A DNA stretch of 64,000 nt from Sinohyriopsis cumingii (GCA_028554795.2 CM068828.1:10425314-10489313), one strand, 5' to 3'. Shown: positions 1 to 14,900, counted from the first letter of the stretch. The notes: generated by a model not told the origin, from the letters alone. A program made the numbers and translations.

Positions 1-1202
1 GCTAATATACATAGAGAAACTGAACTCAACTTGGTTTACAGCTAATATGCATAGAGAAACTGAACTTAACTTGGTTCACAGTTGATATACACAGAGAAAC
101 TGAACTCAACTTGGTTTCAGCTAATATACATAGAGAGACTGAACTGGACTTGGTTTATGGCTAATATGCATAAAGAAACTGAACTGGACTCGGTTTACAG
201 CTGCTATGCATAGAGAAACTGAACTCAACTTGGTGTACAGTCGATATGCATAGCTAAACTGAACTCAACTTGGTTTACAGCTAATATGCATAGAGAAACT
301 GAACTCAACTTGGTGTACAGCTAATACGCATACTAGAGAAACTGATCGGGACTTGGTTTACAGCTGATATACATAGAGAAACTGAACTCAACTTGGTTTA
401 CAGCTAATATGAATAGAGAAACTGAACTCAACTTGGTTTATGGCTAATATGCATAGAGAAACTGAAATGAACTTGGTTTACAGTTGATATACATAGAGAA
501 ACTGAACTCAACTTGGTTTACAGCTAATATGCATAGAGAGACTGAACTGGACTTGGTTTACGGCTAATATGCATAAAGAAACTGAACTGGACTCAGTTTA
601 TAGCTGATATGCATAGAGAAACTGAACTCAACTTGGTGTACAGTCGATATGCATAGATAAACTGAACTCAACTTGGTTTACAGCTGATATACATAGAGAA
701 ACTGAACTCAACTTGGTGTACAGCTAATACGCATACTAGAGAAACTGATCGGGACTTGGTTTACAGCTGATATACATAGAGAAACTGAACTCAACTTGGT
801 TTACATCTAATATGCATAGAGAAACTGAACTCACCTTGGTTTATGGCTAATATGCATAGAGAAACTGAACTCAACTTGGTTTACAGTTGATATACACAGA
901 GAAACTGAACTCAACTTGGTTTACAGCTAATATGCATAGAGAAACTCAACTTGGTTTACAGCTAATATGCATAGAGAAACTGAACTCAACTTGGTTTACA
1001 GCTAATATGCATAGAGAGACTGAACTGGACATGGTTTACAGCTAATATGCATAGAGAGACTGAACTGGACTTGGTTTACAGCTAATATGCATAGAGAAAC
1101 TGAACTCAACTTGGTTTATGGCTAATATGCATAGAGAAACTGAACTTAACTTGGTTTACAGCTAATATGCATAGAGAAACTGAATTCAACTTGGTTTACA
1201 GC
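1..1202. repeat. 40-bp satellite, about 30 copies, runs off left edge
   Basis: Tandem units of 40 bp are built on the pattern GCTAATATGCATAGAGAAAC followed by TGAACTCAACTTGGTTTACA. Variants include GGACTTGG for CAACTTGG, TGATATACA for TAATATGCA, and a longer unit with CATACTAGAGAAACTGATCGG that occurs twice about 390 bp apart (around 327 and 727). This suggests duplication of multi-unit blocks. The array ends at AGCTTGCAAAATG. It lies in a centrobin intron or downstream part of the gene. Confidence 0.95.
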
Positions 1203-2994
1203 TTGCAAAATGAGCAGATAACACATCCAAGGAACCAAAGAATGAACAGAAATATCCTCCATTCTTTAGTAAGATGCAGCAATCAGAAAGGTCTCCTTCT
1301 ACTGGTTGCCTCAGATTGCTTCAGGTATAAAGGGAACCCTGGGATAAAGGGTTCAAAGAATATTATGATCCAAAATTGTGGAAGAGTAGGCTTGATTGAC
1401 ATCGGAGCTAACTTCTTCCTGAAAAGCACAGGAGGATATTAGCCAACCATGGTACTGACACTTTATGGGACAGATGTTCTCTACTGAAAAGATTAAGAGA
1501 AAACTTTCCATTTCTAATCACATACTTCCCAAAGGGCTAGATAATCTTCCTTGAGCAGTTCAATCCCCTGCTTGTTCGGACAGTTTTTTTTCATAGGGCT
1601 TATTTGATATGAGCATGTCATGCAGGTTCAGTATCTTTGGCTTGGGATGCATACTTGCATTCAGTTTATTCAGCAGGCAATGAGAAGGCAGGCATTCTTT
1701 TGACTAGATTCAGGAGGTAGTTGATCCATATTGTTTCCTGCTTTTAGGTAAGTCATAAGGATTGATTTGCACTCAGATTCCCTCACTTCCAAAGACTCCT
1801 GGAATCTGAGGAGTTAAGTGAAAGGGAAGCTTAGCGAGAATGTTCAAATTCAGAAAAAAGGTGTCCGTTGTCCAGGATATCATACATGTGGCTGCCAATG
1901 TGAGTGTCAGGAGCTGGCATTTCTTCCTGCATGTCAGAGATTCATTAATGCAGCTGTGGCATTAGCGAGTGGGTAGGCATTAGAGAGTGGGTGTTCATCT
2001 CTTTTAGTGAGGATAGTGTACATTCTAGTAAGTGCCACCAGAAGGTGGGGCAGGATGTCTCAAATTCCATGGTGAAAAAGTGAAGACTTCTTCCATGGGA
2101 AGTATCAGAAAAAAAGAGCAACACAGGAAAGATTTTTTTTCTGTGAAAAGGTTGCTGTGAAGGGAAAGTGGGTCTAAACCAAATGTTCTCACCATGTATT
2201 ATATCCTGGGTTGCTGAGATAGTGCGAGGTTTCTCATTTTAGTTCCCTGTTTTCTGTAACTCTTTCTGGCCATAAAATAACATTTGGAAGATAGAGGGTA
2301 TGATCTAAGGATGGTCTAGTAATGGTCTTTGCACAGGACATGGATTGAAAAGCATCTCTTTTTGTGAGCTAGAATTTAGTGGGTGCCGCTATAGTATATG
2401 AGACAGGGTGTTGAGCTGCCCTTGTGAGTATACAAACACTATGAATCCCAGATAAAGACAATATGAATCCCAGAGAATGAATCCCAGATAAAGACGGAGT
2501 ATGAACAGGTTGCTATAATATAGCCAATGACAATAAACTAAGCAAAAGTCAATCACTACAGTGTTGTAAACCAGTTGTTTTGTTTTGAAAATGGTTTCTG
2601 GTCCATGCAAAGAAAGGAAGGTTTCAACATTTCCAAAACCACAATGTCTATATCAACAGCTGGGATGTCAGTGTAAAAAACCCAAATTCCTACATCATAA
2701 GCTAGGATGTGAGTGTAAAAGACCAGCATATGTCTTGTAAAAAAAGTTAAAAGTTAAATGTTTTTGTGAGTCATTGTTACAAAATGAAAGGCCTGTTGAT
2801 GCTTGAGTCTCAAAGTTGCCTTTCAAAGAATTGCAAAATGTGAGTAACTCAACAAAAAGCTGCTTTGATAAGGGCTGGTCTTTTAATGGATGCGGGGATT
2901 CTGTATGAGGCCACTCACGGACCAGTAAGAGATAAAGGCCAAAATACGATTTCAGTCGATGCACAGAATGCCATAGTGATGGTTACCCAGGACT

Positions 2995-3205
2995 GCTGTC
3001 AAGACAGATGGTATCCACATTCTTGGTTGTACACTCCATAACTCCCTCATTTGCCTGAGACAGCTGTCAAGACAGATGGTATCCACATCCTTGGTTGTAC
3101 ACTCCATAACCCCCTCAATTGCCTGAGACAGCTGTCAAGACAGATGGCATCCACATCCTTGGTTGTACACTCCATAACTCCCTCATTTGCCTGAGACAGC
3201 TGTTT
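2995..3205. repeat. 68-bp tandem repeat, three copies
   Basis: Three consecutive copies of a unit of about 68 bp contain GCTGTCAAGACAGATGG, ATCCACATCCTTGGTTGTAC and ACTCCATAACTCCCTCATTTG. They differ at a few positions. Open frames read through it on both strands only because the unit lacks stops. Confidence 0.85.
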
Positions 3206-5235
3206 GACAGTGATGGCCACCCATATATCCCCAGACCAGTAATAACATATATTGCACATATGGCCTCAACTGTACCCCATACAATTAATAAAGGAAAGCT
3301 TAACTGACTGGCTGGGTCTTTCTGGATATCCCATCAAGAAAGGAAAATGGTACCTATGAACATGTGTCAGTCCTGCTGTACCACAGTAAGGCAGCCAAAA
3401 TCTTTCTGTAAGTTAGACCCCTTTTCAGTATGATGTAAATATAGAATATATACTGCTACATGGAAACTTGCATTTAAAAAGTTCAGATGCATGATCCGAG
3501 ACTAATGCAGCAAAGGCAAACATTAAGATCAAACAAAAAAGTTTGTATAGTACACTCTGACCATAATTACTTCCAGTACAGTTTCAGAAACTGCAGTTCC
3601 AAACACATGTATCTCAAAGGATTCTTTATTGTTAAACTTGATGTAATCTTTGCATTTGTCTTGTTTTGTTTTGTTTTTGTTTCTTTGATTTAATGTGGCA
3701 ACAGCAATCATCTCTCCTGCCATGAGACATACTCAAATTAACACATGATGTCCAATAAACATAACTGTTGCCTTTCCTGCTCCTTCCTTGAGAATCTAAA
3801 TATTCCTTGTTAATATATTTTTAAGCGGACTTTTTAAATTTTTAAACATTTTAAGAGTAGTATTGTCCCTTTAATCTTCAAAGTGTGTTTGTTCACTGTA
3901 TGCCATTTCTAGAAAATACTGTAAGTACCAGCTTGATCATGCAGGAATTTTGAATGAAAGATATGGACAGGTTAAAAACATCTGAGGTACTACTGAAAAG
4001 GTTGGACTGCTTCCCTGTGTTATCTATATTTAATTTGTATTGTTTAGTAGGTTTTTTTTCTCCAGGATTTTATGTCATGTATAATTGTATTTTGGACTTC
4101 ATTGTGAACCTGACGAGTAACTTCTATTTTGCAAACAAAAAATACATAGTTAATATTTCTCTATGAGTGTCTGTTAAATATTAGGATAATATCAATAAAG
4201 ATAAAAATGTTTAATTGGGTCTAGGTCTAGGATATTGGAATTCCCCCATAAAAAACGCTGGTCTACCAGATGTTTACCACATTCTTTATTATAATTTTAG
4301 TAACAGAATTTATCTTGTTGACAACTTTGAATTTTCTAGAAATGAACTGGTGACCCTCATCCTGGTTCTACTTGTGTGTCAGTTTTATATATAATCTTGA
4401 TTGCTTGAGAAATTACTCATTGATGCATTTAACATCTGAGGCAAATGCATTATCTGCCAAGAACATTTGGCTACAAAACCTTCCCTGTGGCTTGTTACAA
4501 ATGAATGTAAAACTGTAGGTACAATGGATATAGGGACTGGGAGGAGGAAGTTCAAAGACTAACATTATAATAATTAGACTTACAGTTCTAAAATTTAAGA
4601 CACCAACCAGGATAGTTACAATGTTGGGGTGGGTGGGAAATAGGCCTAGATCCCACTAATCCCCCATCATTTCTGTCAGGGTTGATGTCTTGCACTGTTT
4701 GACTACTGGACACCCATCACTATAACCATTTACCGATATTCTTAATTTCATTTATAAGGAGCCCTTGTAGGTATCCTAAACTGTCAATCAGCATGAAAAC
4801 AGATTTAAGAAACGAAAATTGGTCAGTGGTTACTCACATGTCTGGACAATAACAATTCAGCCAAGTCACAATGAACTCATCAAAGCATCAAATCCAAGAG
4901 TTATTCATATGTCAAAAAAACAAAAACACATCCTTTGCTTGGAATATTGGACTTCTACTCAGATCACATAGGCCAATTTAGATAAAATATTAAGAAAATT
5001 CCGTGGAATGTTCAAAACCTTCTATCGCCTACCATTGATAGAATCTGATGCTAACATAGTTATTAAGTCACAAATGGAGAATCCTCTGTTCCATAAGTAG
5101 CTAGTTAGCAGATGCCCTCTTCAAGAATTTGTATTCTTAAATAAGGCTATAAAACTGATAGAAAATATCTTTATAAAAAAAATACTAAAAAATATAAAGA
5201 ATTGCAATTATAAGATTTTAATGTTGTCTTTTTAC

Positions 5236-5348
5236 GAGTTTATCATGGTATAAAATGTCAGTTGCTGACTCACACAGCTTACATTATGGCCTTTGGGTGT
5301 TATTTGCTGTGTGATTCAGTGACGGACAGTTTATACCATGATAAACTC
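5236..5348. repeat. Long imperfect palindrome (hairpin)
   Basis: Arms of about 42 bp face each other around a loop of about 30 bp. The left arm is GAGTTTATCATGGTATAAAA onward and ends CACACAGC. The right arm begins GCTGTGTGATTCAGTGAC and ends TATACCATGATAAACTC. About five mismatches are visible. It may be a foldback MITE or a single inverted duplication; no target-site duplication is clear. Confidence 0.75.
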
Positions 5349-5808
5349 AGAAAAAACATTAAACTATTGAATAATTTTTTTAATCTACCATAAAGGAATA
5401 TCAGAAAAAAAAGCAACACAAACGATGAGTAATGAGTGTTATTAGGTTGGAAACTGTAAGCATGTTTCAAAATTTCCCCACTGTTCATTTTCTGATGAAA
5501 AATTCCCAATTCTAAAGTCTGTGACCCAAAGATTTTATTGGTGAAATCATCCATGTATACTAAGTGGTAACTTTAATTAGTCGATATATCAGCCAATTAT
5601 CTTGTATTTATGAACAGTCTATTCATACATGCAGTACTGTTCAGTCGCATCATCACAAAATCTCACGGCATCAGTACTTGATTGCAAGATTCCTTTTGTT
5701 TACAAAGAATGTTTCTACCGCATGACCTTTTGCCCCTGATGTCACGAAAAATGAAGTCCATGAAAACATGCAATGTAAGAAATAACTGACTGTGATGTCC
5801 TGTTTGTA

Positions 5809-6128
5809 TGTGTGTGTGTGATTTAGATTTTTAACGTATTTTTAACAATTTTTCAGTCATATCACTACAATGTCTATAGTGTGGCAGTTTACAGTGATGT
5901 CTAGCACTGCGGCATCATGCCGCAAACATGTAGCATCATGTTCCACCCAGTCACATTATTCTGACACTAGGCCAACCAGTCCTAACACTAACCTCTTAAT
6001 GCTGAGCGCCTAGTGAGGCAACTGTTAGTATCATTTTTATAAGTCTTTGGTATGACTTGGCTGGGGTTTGAACCTCCAACTTCCAGTATCTCAGGCGGAC
6101 ACTCTAACCACTTAGGCCACCGGAGCGG
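5809..6128 (-). mobile_element. tRNA-derived SINE, (CA)n-tailed family, full length
   Basis: Read on the minus strand, the head is tRNA-like, with an A box in GTGGCCTAAGTGGTTAGAG and a B box GGTTCAAACCC. A body of about 200 bp follows and the tail is a short (CA)n. The copy is flanked by a 13-bp target-site duplication TGTCCTGTTTGTA at 5796-5808 and 6129-6141. The same family occurs at 19066-19311, 42462-42800 and 47725-47982. Confidence 0.88.
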
Positions 6129-6627
6129 TGTCCTGTTTGTAAACACAACATCTGGCTCATGTGTCTGTATATCAGAGATTAAATAAGTTTCAATCGTTAT
6201 GAATGACAAAATAAATATTCAACCTGTCACTATCAGGCAGTTATAATTTGATACAAAGTCCCTTAACTTATTTAAAGTGACTATTCAGTTATAACATGGG
6301 TTTTGCAAATTCTATATTGCCAAAAGGAAATGCACTCTGACCAGACACCCCAACAGCCTTGTCCAAATATATATGACTAAAAACAGGTGCCAAAAGGTCA
6401 GAGGTTTGGATTGTGCACTCACTTCTCCCTAATTTTGCTAACTCTGCCCTAATCTGATAGTATTTCATTTCATTCTAGACCAGCATGGACCCTGTATAAA
6501 TCAAATTATATTTATAAAATTATTGTCTCTTGTTTCCTATTGAATGATGATATTTAGCCAGTATCAAGAGGGTGGTGGGTTACAAATGGACAAGTTTTTA
6601 CTGCAATATATTCTCTAAACTGCTCAC

Positions 6628-6720
6628 CTTTTCCGTCTGAAGGATTTTCATATTGTTTTCTGTCACCTCTTCAATTCTCTGTAATAGCTCTTGTTCACGC
6701 TGGTACCATTCATCTTGCTC
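6628..6720 (-). CDS. CNTROB: Centrobin exon J, last coding exon in window
   Basis: The exon has 93 bases, 31 codons, phase 0 on both sides. The acceptor is CTTTTATTCAG; the donor is AAG followed by GTGAGC. It encodes EQDEWYQREQELLQRIEEV, coiled coil similar to the human WAQQEHQLKEHYQ stretch. No further exon was recognised between here and position 1, so the next exon is more than 6.6 kb away. Confidence 0.88.
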
Positions 6721-8875
6721 CTGAATAAAAGAAGATAGAAACATTGTTACTTTCTGTTTTTTGTTTCAAAATAAAGAAAAGTGTCCACATTTTAATATTT
6801 AAAAAAAGTCAAAAGCTTTAATTTAACATTAATTTGATGCTTGGAAAGGCATGAATCCACAAACTATGTTCTCTGCACAAAAAAAATTCAGGTTTTACTA
6901 TTTTTGTACATCTTTCAAAATACTTAAGACAGAAAAGTATTGTTCAATATTTCAACAATAATGACTGGATGCTGACCTTATGCAGTCGTGATTGTAGTTG
7001 GCCAAGTTTTGCATCTAACTGCTGACGAGATTCACGGACATGGTCACACTCCTGCTGTAGAAGCTGAACCTTTTCTCTCTCTGCTTCCAGGCAGTCTGCC
7101 ACGTGGGCACGCTCACGCTCCTTGGAACTCACCTCATTAAAATAATATTGCAGAACTAAATACATTTTTTCACTTCCTGCAATGCATACAAGTCTGTAAC
7201 AAAAACTATATTAAAAATGAATACCCTAACAAACTAATATTTTTTTACACAGATAAATGCATCTACTTTTCATATAATGTTGAAATTTGCTACAATAAAT
7301 CCATTACATCAGAAAAATGGAAGCCAATGTTAATTATTTTACAAATGAAAAATACAAAGAAAACTAAAAAAGAAACAATGTTAAATTATTTTTACAACTG
7401 CCCTAAGATTAGGTCAACAATCTCTGAAGGATTTGGTCACATTACTGCTACTTGTATTATCATAAACATCGTTTTACTGGATTTGCTTACATAAACAAAT
7501 GATGTGTTGAAATTAATTATCCATAAATGGACTAGCATCATAAACATTCTATCAAATCTGATGCAACAATTTCTACTCAACTGTCTCCATTATTTTCTAT
7601 TAAGAAATAAACAAACCACTGCAGGCATATTTGTGCATCAAACTCCAACTGTCAAGTGGAGATAATGTAATAAATTCTAGACAATAAAAGGGGAGATAAG
7701 CCACCTACCTCCTCATTTAGAGATTCAATTGTTTGGGTGGCATTGTCCTTATCTGCTTGTAATGACTCAACTGCTTCAGACATCTCCCTCTCTATATTAG
7801 CAATCACCTGTCAATAAAACAACACAAGAGAATACAAAATAAAATGGAATAGATAAGACAAAAATAGAATAGAAAGATACATAGAACTGAAAATAGAACA
7901 TAATAAACTAGAAGAGAACAGAATAGAAAGAAATGCAAGGTACACAGCTCATCTGCAGCACACCTGCTAAAATTCAATATAAAATGAAGAATAAGCAGTT
8001 ACTTAATAATTAAACAAAAACAGAACATGTTATTACCTCTATATTAGCATTAAATTAAAGTGTCGAATATGGAGGTTACTGTTTTCAGTTTTAGTAAACT
8101 TCAAAGATCTTCTACTGCAGATTTTAACAAATACTTTTCATTAACCTAATGCCATTCCAATTAAGAATACATGGCATCCAGGGAAAGCAATTTTTAAAAA
8201 TAAAATAATTGCAAAGGTATATTGATCACTCAAAAGTTTCATAACAAAATATACAAAATATACACAATTCTAAACTACCTCAATTGGATTATGCTCCACA
8301 TTTGAAACACCTTCCCTGGGTCCCAAAAATATTTTACTGTGACTGCCATTTATAATGATAGTTCAAACTGAGAAACCATCATACAGTAATGACTGAAAAT
8401 TGGCTGAAATAAACTCTACATAAATCACAATTTAAATCTGGAATATTATCTCAAAATCTGATAAATTACTCAGTTTTATTGTGTGCATGAACTGTAAGAT
8501 TTATGCACAATTTATTTCATCCTTTATACTATATTTTAGACTGAAGAAAATAAAATATGAATAAGGAAATAATTATGAAGCTTTTGATTTTAGATAGTAA
8601 ACTGAGATAACAGTGAATCTTGGGCTAAATCAAATATCTGTCAAAAGAGAAAATTAAGTTCATTTCTATTAACATGAAACCAGAAACTGAATGCCAATTC
8701 TATACAATCTTTTCAAAATACAAATGCTGACTATATTTGGCATTAAAGACTAAGATGATATTGTCATTTCATGAAAACATTGCAGTGATGTCTGATGATC
8801 ATTTTCACTGCACTAAAAACTTAAATATTACACAAAATACAACCTGAATTTGGTTCATGTAATAAAAAAAATTAA

Positions 8876-8942
<67 letters not shown>

Positions 8943-11900
8943 TATAGATATAGATAGAGATATATATACTGGACTTTAAAAATTAAATTTTGACCAAAAT
9001 TAAAGGTAAAGCACTAAGTGAAAACAGAATCTGGACATATACAACTTAAAAGATTAAAACATTCTTCAGATTTCTGACATGTCACCAATGGAAAAATGAT
9101 TCATATGTTTTGCTTTTTGCAAAACCAGGCAATAAAATTTAATTTTAGTAAATACTTATTTGCTTAGAACCTGGAGAATTTAAGCATCCATGATTTTTTT
9201 TAAACTCATGAAAATTTATTTAATACATCTTCATGAAGATAACTGGTAATAAAATATCTGAAACAAATGGCAATTGTTTTTAGAGAAAAATGTCCTCATA
9301 CATTTTCTTGGTGTTTTAAGATTTCTTCAATGCTCTGTTTATCTTGTTTCAATTTGTTCATCAATTCATCCTTCTCAGCATCTCTTCTCTTCCATCCTTC
9401 AACAACCCTGGCGAGTTGCTATAAAACAATGAAAAATATCTGAAAAGTATTTTCTCAAATAATTTGTAATATTTATAAATTACTGACCCCAGAAAGCATT
9501 GGTCACAGTCTGAACTATTCTATTTGCATATAATAAAAGTCTTTACATATTTACCTAATTATCTAAATAGGGATCACTGTTCCTTACAATAATATTACCA
9601 TAAACATAGCTACATGTTTACTGGTATGATTTCAACTTTATACAATTAGTAGCTCAGTGGTATGCATCTCACAACCTCAAGGTTTCAGGTTCAATATCCT
9701 ACTATCGGATCAGCCATTTCAATTACCATGGTGACACTTTAATATTATCATCTAAGCACTAAGTAACTTAATTAATTTGTGTCATTAAACACCAAACTAA
9801 ATGCACAGAATATTATGCCTCACCTGTTTTTTGTTTAGTTATGGCTTTGCACAACAACTTCAATTCTGGCTTGCACAAAACATTTAATGCTAAGTTGCAT
9901 AAATTGTTAACAGTGAGTTGATGTCATTGTTGCTGGAAAACATCACACCTGTTATGTCTCTCATTTTACTCCAACGAAAAGGCAAGAAAATAAAGCTGCA
10001 TAAAGGACTATATTGCATAATGGCCATTTTCTGCCCCCATTTTTATGGAAATAATAATTACTTGTAAATTTGATGACTATTTGTCTCATTGTATTATTCT
10101 ATATATAAATCACACTCTCCTGCATTAAATATGCTTATAAATTTACTTTTCATACCAAAACAAGACCTTTGAACATGGGCTGGTACGGAAAATTGAGGAC
10201 AAAATGCTCCATTTGACCAACTTGAAACTGGAAATAAGATCTGAATGCAGGTTTATTCCAAGAAGGAATTTTCTACTGATTGAGTAGTTTTTATGACCAT
10301 TTTTTCATATTAACTTATGGGAGCACAGTTGTGCAAATCACTAAATACTAAACAATTCTTGAATTTTACTGTCTAGGTAACATTGTCACTTTTTCCCTGT
10401 GACACAGTAGTTGTCTACATGTTGCTATGCGTGAACAACTTAAACAACTTTTTCTACAGTGCTCTGTATTATTTTTTCCATTATTATAACAAAGAAATTC
10501 CCCAAAACAATTTAGATATTTTAAAAACAATATTATTAATTCATTTCTTTCTTTCTTTATTCTTTCTAAATTGCCTTGGGCACAGGAGTTTTCGAAGAGG
10601 CACTAAAGGGGCATTGGGAAATGAAAGTAAACACTGAGTGGAGTAAACATTACCTAGAATTTTATTTTCATGTTGCCTATTTTCTCAAAACCATGCTATA
10701 AATAATAGGGTAAGTATATATATTATTTATTTTATAAAGAAATAAAAGAAGTTAACAGTTTCTGCTCATGTCCACCATGATACTTAACTATTTAATTGCT
10801 ATGTGTACTGTACTCAATATTGTAGTGCATTTCTATACAGGTGATCAACAAATGAAGCTGTCAATTTTCAGATGGAGAGAACATTTGCAACCTGTGTATA
10901 TTTCATCAAATTTTATTAACACAGTCTTTCCTGTAGCAATATTAATTGCTGAAAGCAAGAGCGAGCATGAGCTGAACAAAGAACAAGGAATCTTCTGTAG
11001 TTGTATAAATCTTCTTATAAGAAATGTGTCATCAGCATGATAAACCAGTAGGTTATCGACCACTTTAATAGCCCAACTGGTAGAGCATCGATGTGCCAAA
11101 CAGCAGCAGAGGGGGTGAACAAATCACTTTTTTGGAGGGTCCATTTGTGAAATTAACCCTTCCTAGGAAAATGACACAGACACATCAATAACACTAAACA
11201 GAGGCCTCTAACTGGGTTAGCCCATTTTTATTACTGGGAGCTAGTGTGACACATTTTTATGTGTCCTCATTCACTGACCCGTTGGTTGTCACCCCCTCTG
11301 CTGCTGTGTGTGTGTGTAAAAAAATGGTGTGGTCAGGTGGAGTAATTAAATCATTATTATATCACTAATAATGAGCGATACTATGCAAACTATGGAATTT
11401 CGTACAGCTAAACTTGCTTGACAGCGACTACAGGAAAGTAAGAAAAACCTCCCCATCCGTGATTCTGTCAAGCTCAAGTGGAATTTGCAGAGAATACAGC
11501 AGAATTATTTAAAGCAGTCTTAGAGACTACTAAAGGTCTTCTTCCCACGTTAGAGTAAACCACTAAGTCAACTGGGAAAATCACAAAAAGAACTAAAAAA
11601 AACAAAAAAAAGATTCCACGAGAGCTTCCAGCTGAAATAGTTGCTGCTCAGCCACAATTACAAGAAGAAATACAAGTACTTGAGGGTATTCACAAAGTTC
11701 ATAAGGAGATCGGTGATGTGAAGGATAGTGTTGCATCAAAACCAAGACCAAAACCAAAACCACCAGCCAGACTTACCAAAGGTCGTAAACTACTTCAAGA
11801 GAGAACTATAGTGGTTGCTGCAGCAGGATATTCAGATCGATGAATGAAAATTTCAACTTGGGATTGCAATCATGTTGATCAATGTTAAACAGTGATGAAG

Positions 11901-14900
11901 AATGTTAATGTGTAACTTCACTATCACATTTCTTTGGATTTTGCAAACATGTTAGAAACGTTATATTTGGTGCTAAACACACTGTGGTACTTGTGAGAAA
12001 AGCCACTGACAATGATAAAATATAGCATGCTGCTAGGGTTGATGCAGGTAAAGTAATACTAACAAAACTTTCATTGTGGATGCCAACAATGACTCCATCG
12101 CTTAATGAAGAACAATGGCTGTTCTCTTTCATGGACTCGGGTGGTAAATCAACATTGTCGTGGTTGACGATTACCATAGACAGTATCCAAAGTAATGTTG
12201 CTGGGTTATTCACATGGCAGATACCATCACAGTAGGGGGTGTCAGCACCACAATATATTCATCGCATTTCAGGAAAATGCCAGAGTAGATTTGCAGGAAT
12301 GAAATCCAATGGCGTTTGACATAGTGAAGTTTCTCTGAGAATAAACAGACAGCAAGAACCATATGAAGAAGTGTTGCTGAATTTTGATAATAATCATGTT
12401 GCACGTGCTTATCACTGGTTGATGACATTCATGGGGCATGATCAGAACGTTGACACTGGTTTGCAGATATCTCAGCAGGATTTCACAACAATATATATCA
12501 GATCTATTATTTCTCACTGGAACAATTGAATTTGTTCTGGCAATCAGTCGCTGATATGCACTTGAGGGAAGCAATAACATCTTATCGTGTGCAAAAACAA
12601 GTCTGGCTACCAAAACCTCCTAATGCTAGTATTAGGGTTCTAGCACCTGGAAGTGAGAGCTTGGCCTTTGACAGCATCATGGATGACCATAATGAAGTTG
12701 TACTTGCAAAAGAGCTGGACAGAAAAATAAGTGGGAAATTTACACAAGGCGCATCATATGATCATAAACGGCAATGCACAAGATTAATCATCGATGATGC
12801 TGAGCTCAATTTCATAATTGCTGATAAAACAGAGAAAAATATATTTGCAGATCTAAACAATGTTAACCTAACAGATGGAATCAAACTAGGCACAATTGTG
12901 AGCTACATTGATGGTGACTCACCACAGTTTACTCATTTAAGATCTTCGATGTTAGCGTATGTTTCAATAAACTTATTATCAACGATAAACAGATTTCCTA
13001 AGGAAGCTGTTAGAGTTGCCACATATTCATTTTGTATCAATAAAAAAATACAAGATTGCTAAATGAATGATTGGAGTTGATGCACCATGGGGTGAGTGGA
13101 AAGTCAACAAAGAAAAGATACATAGTTATTCTAAATCTGCTGATTATAACCCCCCAGATGGATCTGGCATAACATATTACAAAAATAGTCAAATGTCACA
13201 ACCATCATCAGTACCATCGGAATAAGATCCTGTGGCCAGACATAAAACCATTTATCTCAATGGACCTGGCAGTTCTGGTAAAACAACACATGCAATTGAA
13301 TTATTTCAGAATGCTGACATGGTTATACTAATTCCAACTCACTGACTCGCCAGAGAGATAAAAGAAAGAGGGGTTAAGACTCATATGTTCACAGTTTCCT
13401 TCAGTGGAAGGGAGATGCGTGGACACCTGAACGAATGGGTGAGAAATATATTCCTAAGATCATTATATGGGATGAGATATGCACCGTATCCATGGACATA
13501 TTAAAAATGTTTCTTGATTGGTTACTGACTCAGAATGCTGCTATTATCATGTGTGGTGATCATGGTCAGTCCCTGCCATTTGTTGGCTCATCTCCGCATG
13601 ACTGGCTGAAAGAATTTGTCGATTATTATGAGGAGACACCTGCTGATCACCTGGCACTTGATTCAATGCTGAGGGAATTCAAGAAGTTAATCAGACTGCA
13701 GCCAGATAATATTCAATGTGAGATAATGCGTAAGGTAATTCCAGAAAGAAGTAGTCTCGGCCACACATGTCAAAATGTGATGCTGACCTGTCTTGAGTGT
13801 AATCGACCTTGAGGAGCTGGTTCCTTATTGCTAACAAATCACCCTTCACAAGAGTGAAGGCAGTGGTAATTGTGTGTCTTCAGGAATTACTTTTAATTGT
13901 TCATGTACAAATCCACGTTGAGGAGCAGTTGAATCTAGTTTGCAGATTGCAGGTCTACCCATGGATCTTACCACGCTGGAACCTGTATGTGCAGTAACAC
14001 TCCAGACTGGGTCAGTCGCTATTTTTTTACCCCCCTCAGTCACATTACCTAGTACTTGTTGTTTTGAAAAAGAGCCATGTTGCTTAAATGGTATGTGTTT
14101 CTTCGAGACTGCATTGATGGGGTTCATAGAAACTACATGAGTAATTTCATTATTTAATGCAGCTATCACACTTGGTAGTCTTGCAAACCATTCACGGGAT
14201 CTCTTGTCAACCTGAACTTTATTCAGAGATATTTCTTGAGTGTATTGATATGCAAACAATTGCTCAGCATGTGTTCGATTAAATCGTTCAATGACTGCCT
14301 TATTGCGATGAATTGCGGCATGTCCTCATTTGATTTTGACGTTATGCATAGCTGCCAACCTTCCAGGCTCGCAATTAGTGAAAATAGGGATAAAAAGTAG
14401 TGAATCTGGACATGAATTAGTGAAAAATACTATCACAATAACTGCATCCACTCTGACCGTCAATACCACACTATATCAAGATCGCAATATAAAACTAAAA
14501 CACTACATATATGCAGAAACATATCTGCATTTCTATTTATTATGGTATTCATAAACTTCATTTGTTCTTGTGGTTATTTATCAAGACATGATACTGTGGC
14601 AGACTTGAACTTCCTCAACTGCTTATCATAAATTTGTTTTCTAAACAGTTCAGACTTCTTGCCTGCTGGTTGGTCTTGGAGACTAAAATTGCTGACAAAT
14701 TTTCTACAGCTAAGGAGGCCCTAAAGTCTGTCTTATTTTTCCTCAATAGAGAAAATACTCTTTCGCTGTCACTGTTGCTGGGTGGAATGCACAGGTTCTG
14801 CAGCACTTTTGGTTCTTCGACAGGAAAATTTGGAAGCGATTTTCGAGTCTGGGAACACTGTCGGAACAAATGTTTAGCATGATCTCCAGCTGATAAAGGT

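Larger units (their letters stand above)
1203..5808. other. Noncoding intronic DNA with minor repeats
   Basis: No exon, RNA gene or transposase was recognised on either strand. Small features are an internally repeated ATGAATCCCAGA motif (2440-2500), the 68-bp repeat and the hairpin listed separately, and T- and A-rich runs. Open frames here are short and lack coding character. Confidence 0.6.

Noticed and set aside
11069-11101. tRNA-like A box (ACTGGTAGAGCATCG) directly left of the Polinton
   Set aside because: Only an A-box fragment remains and no matching half appears beyond the element; too little to call.
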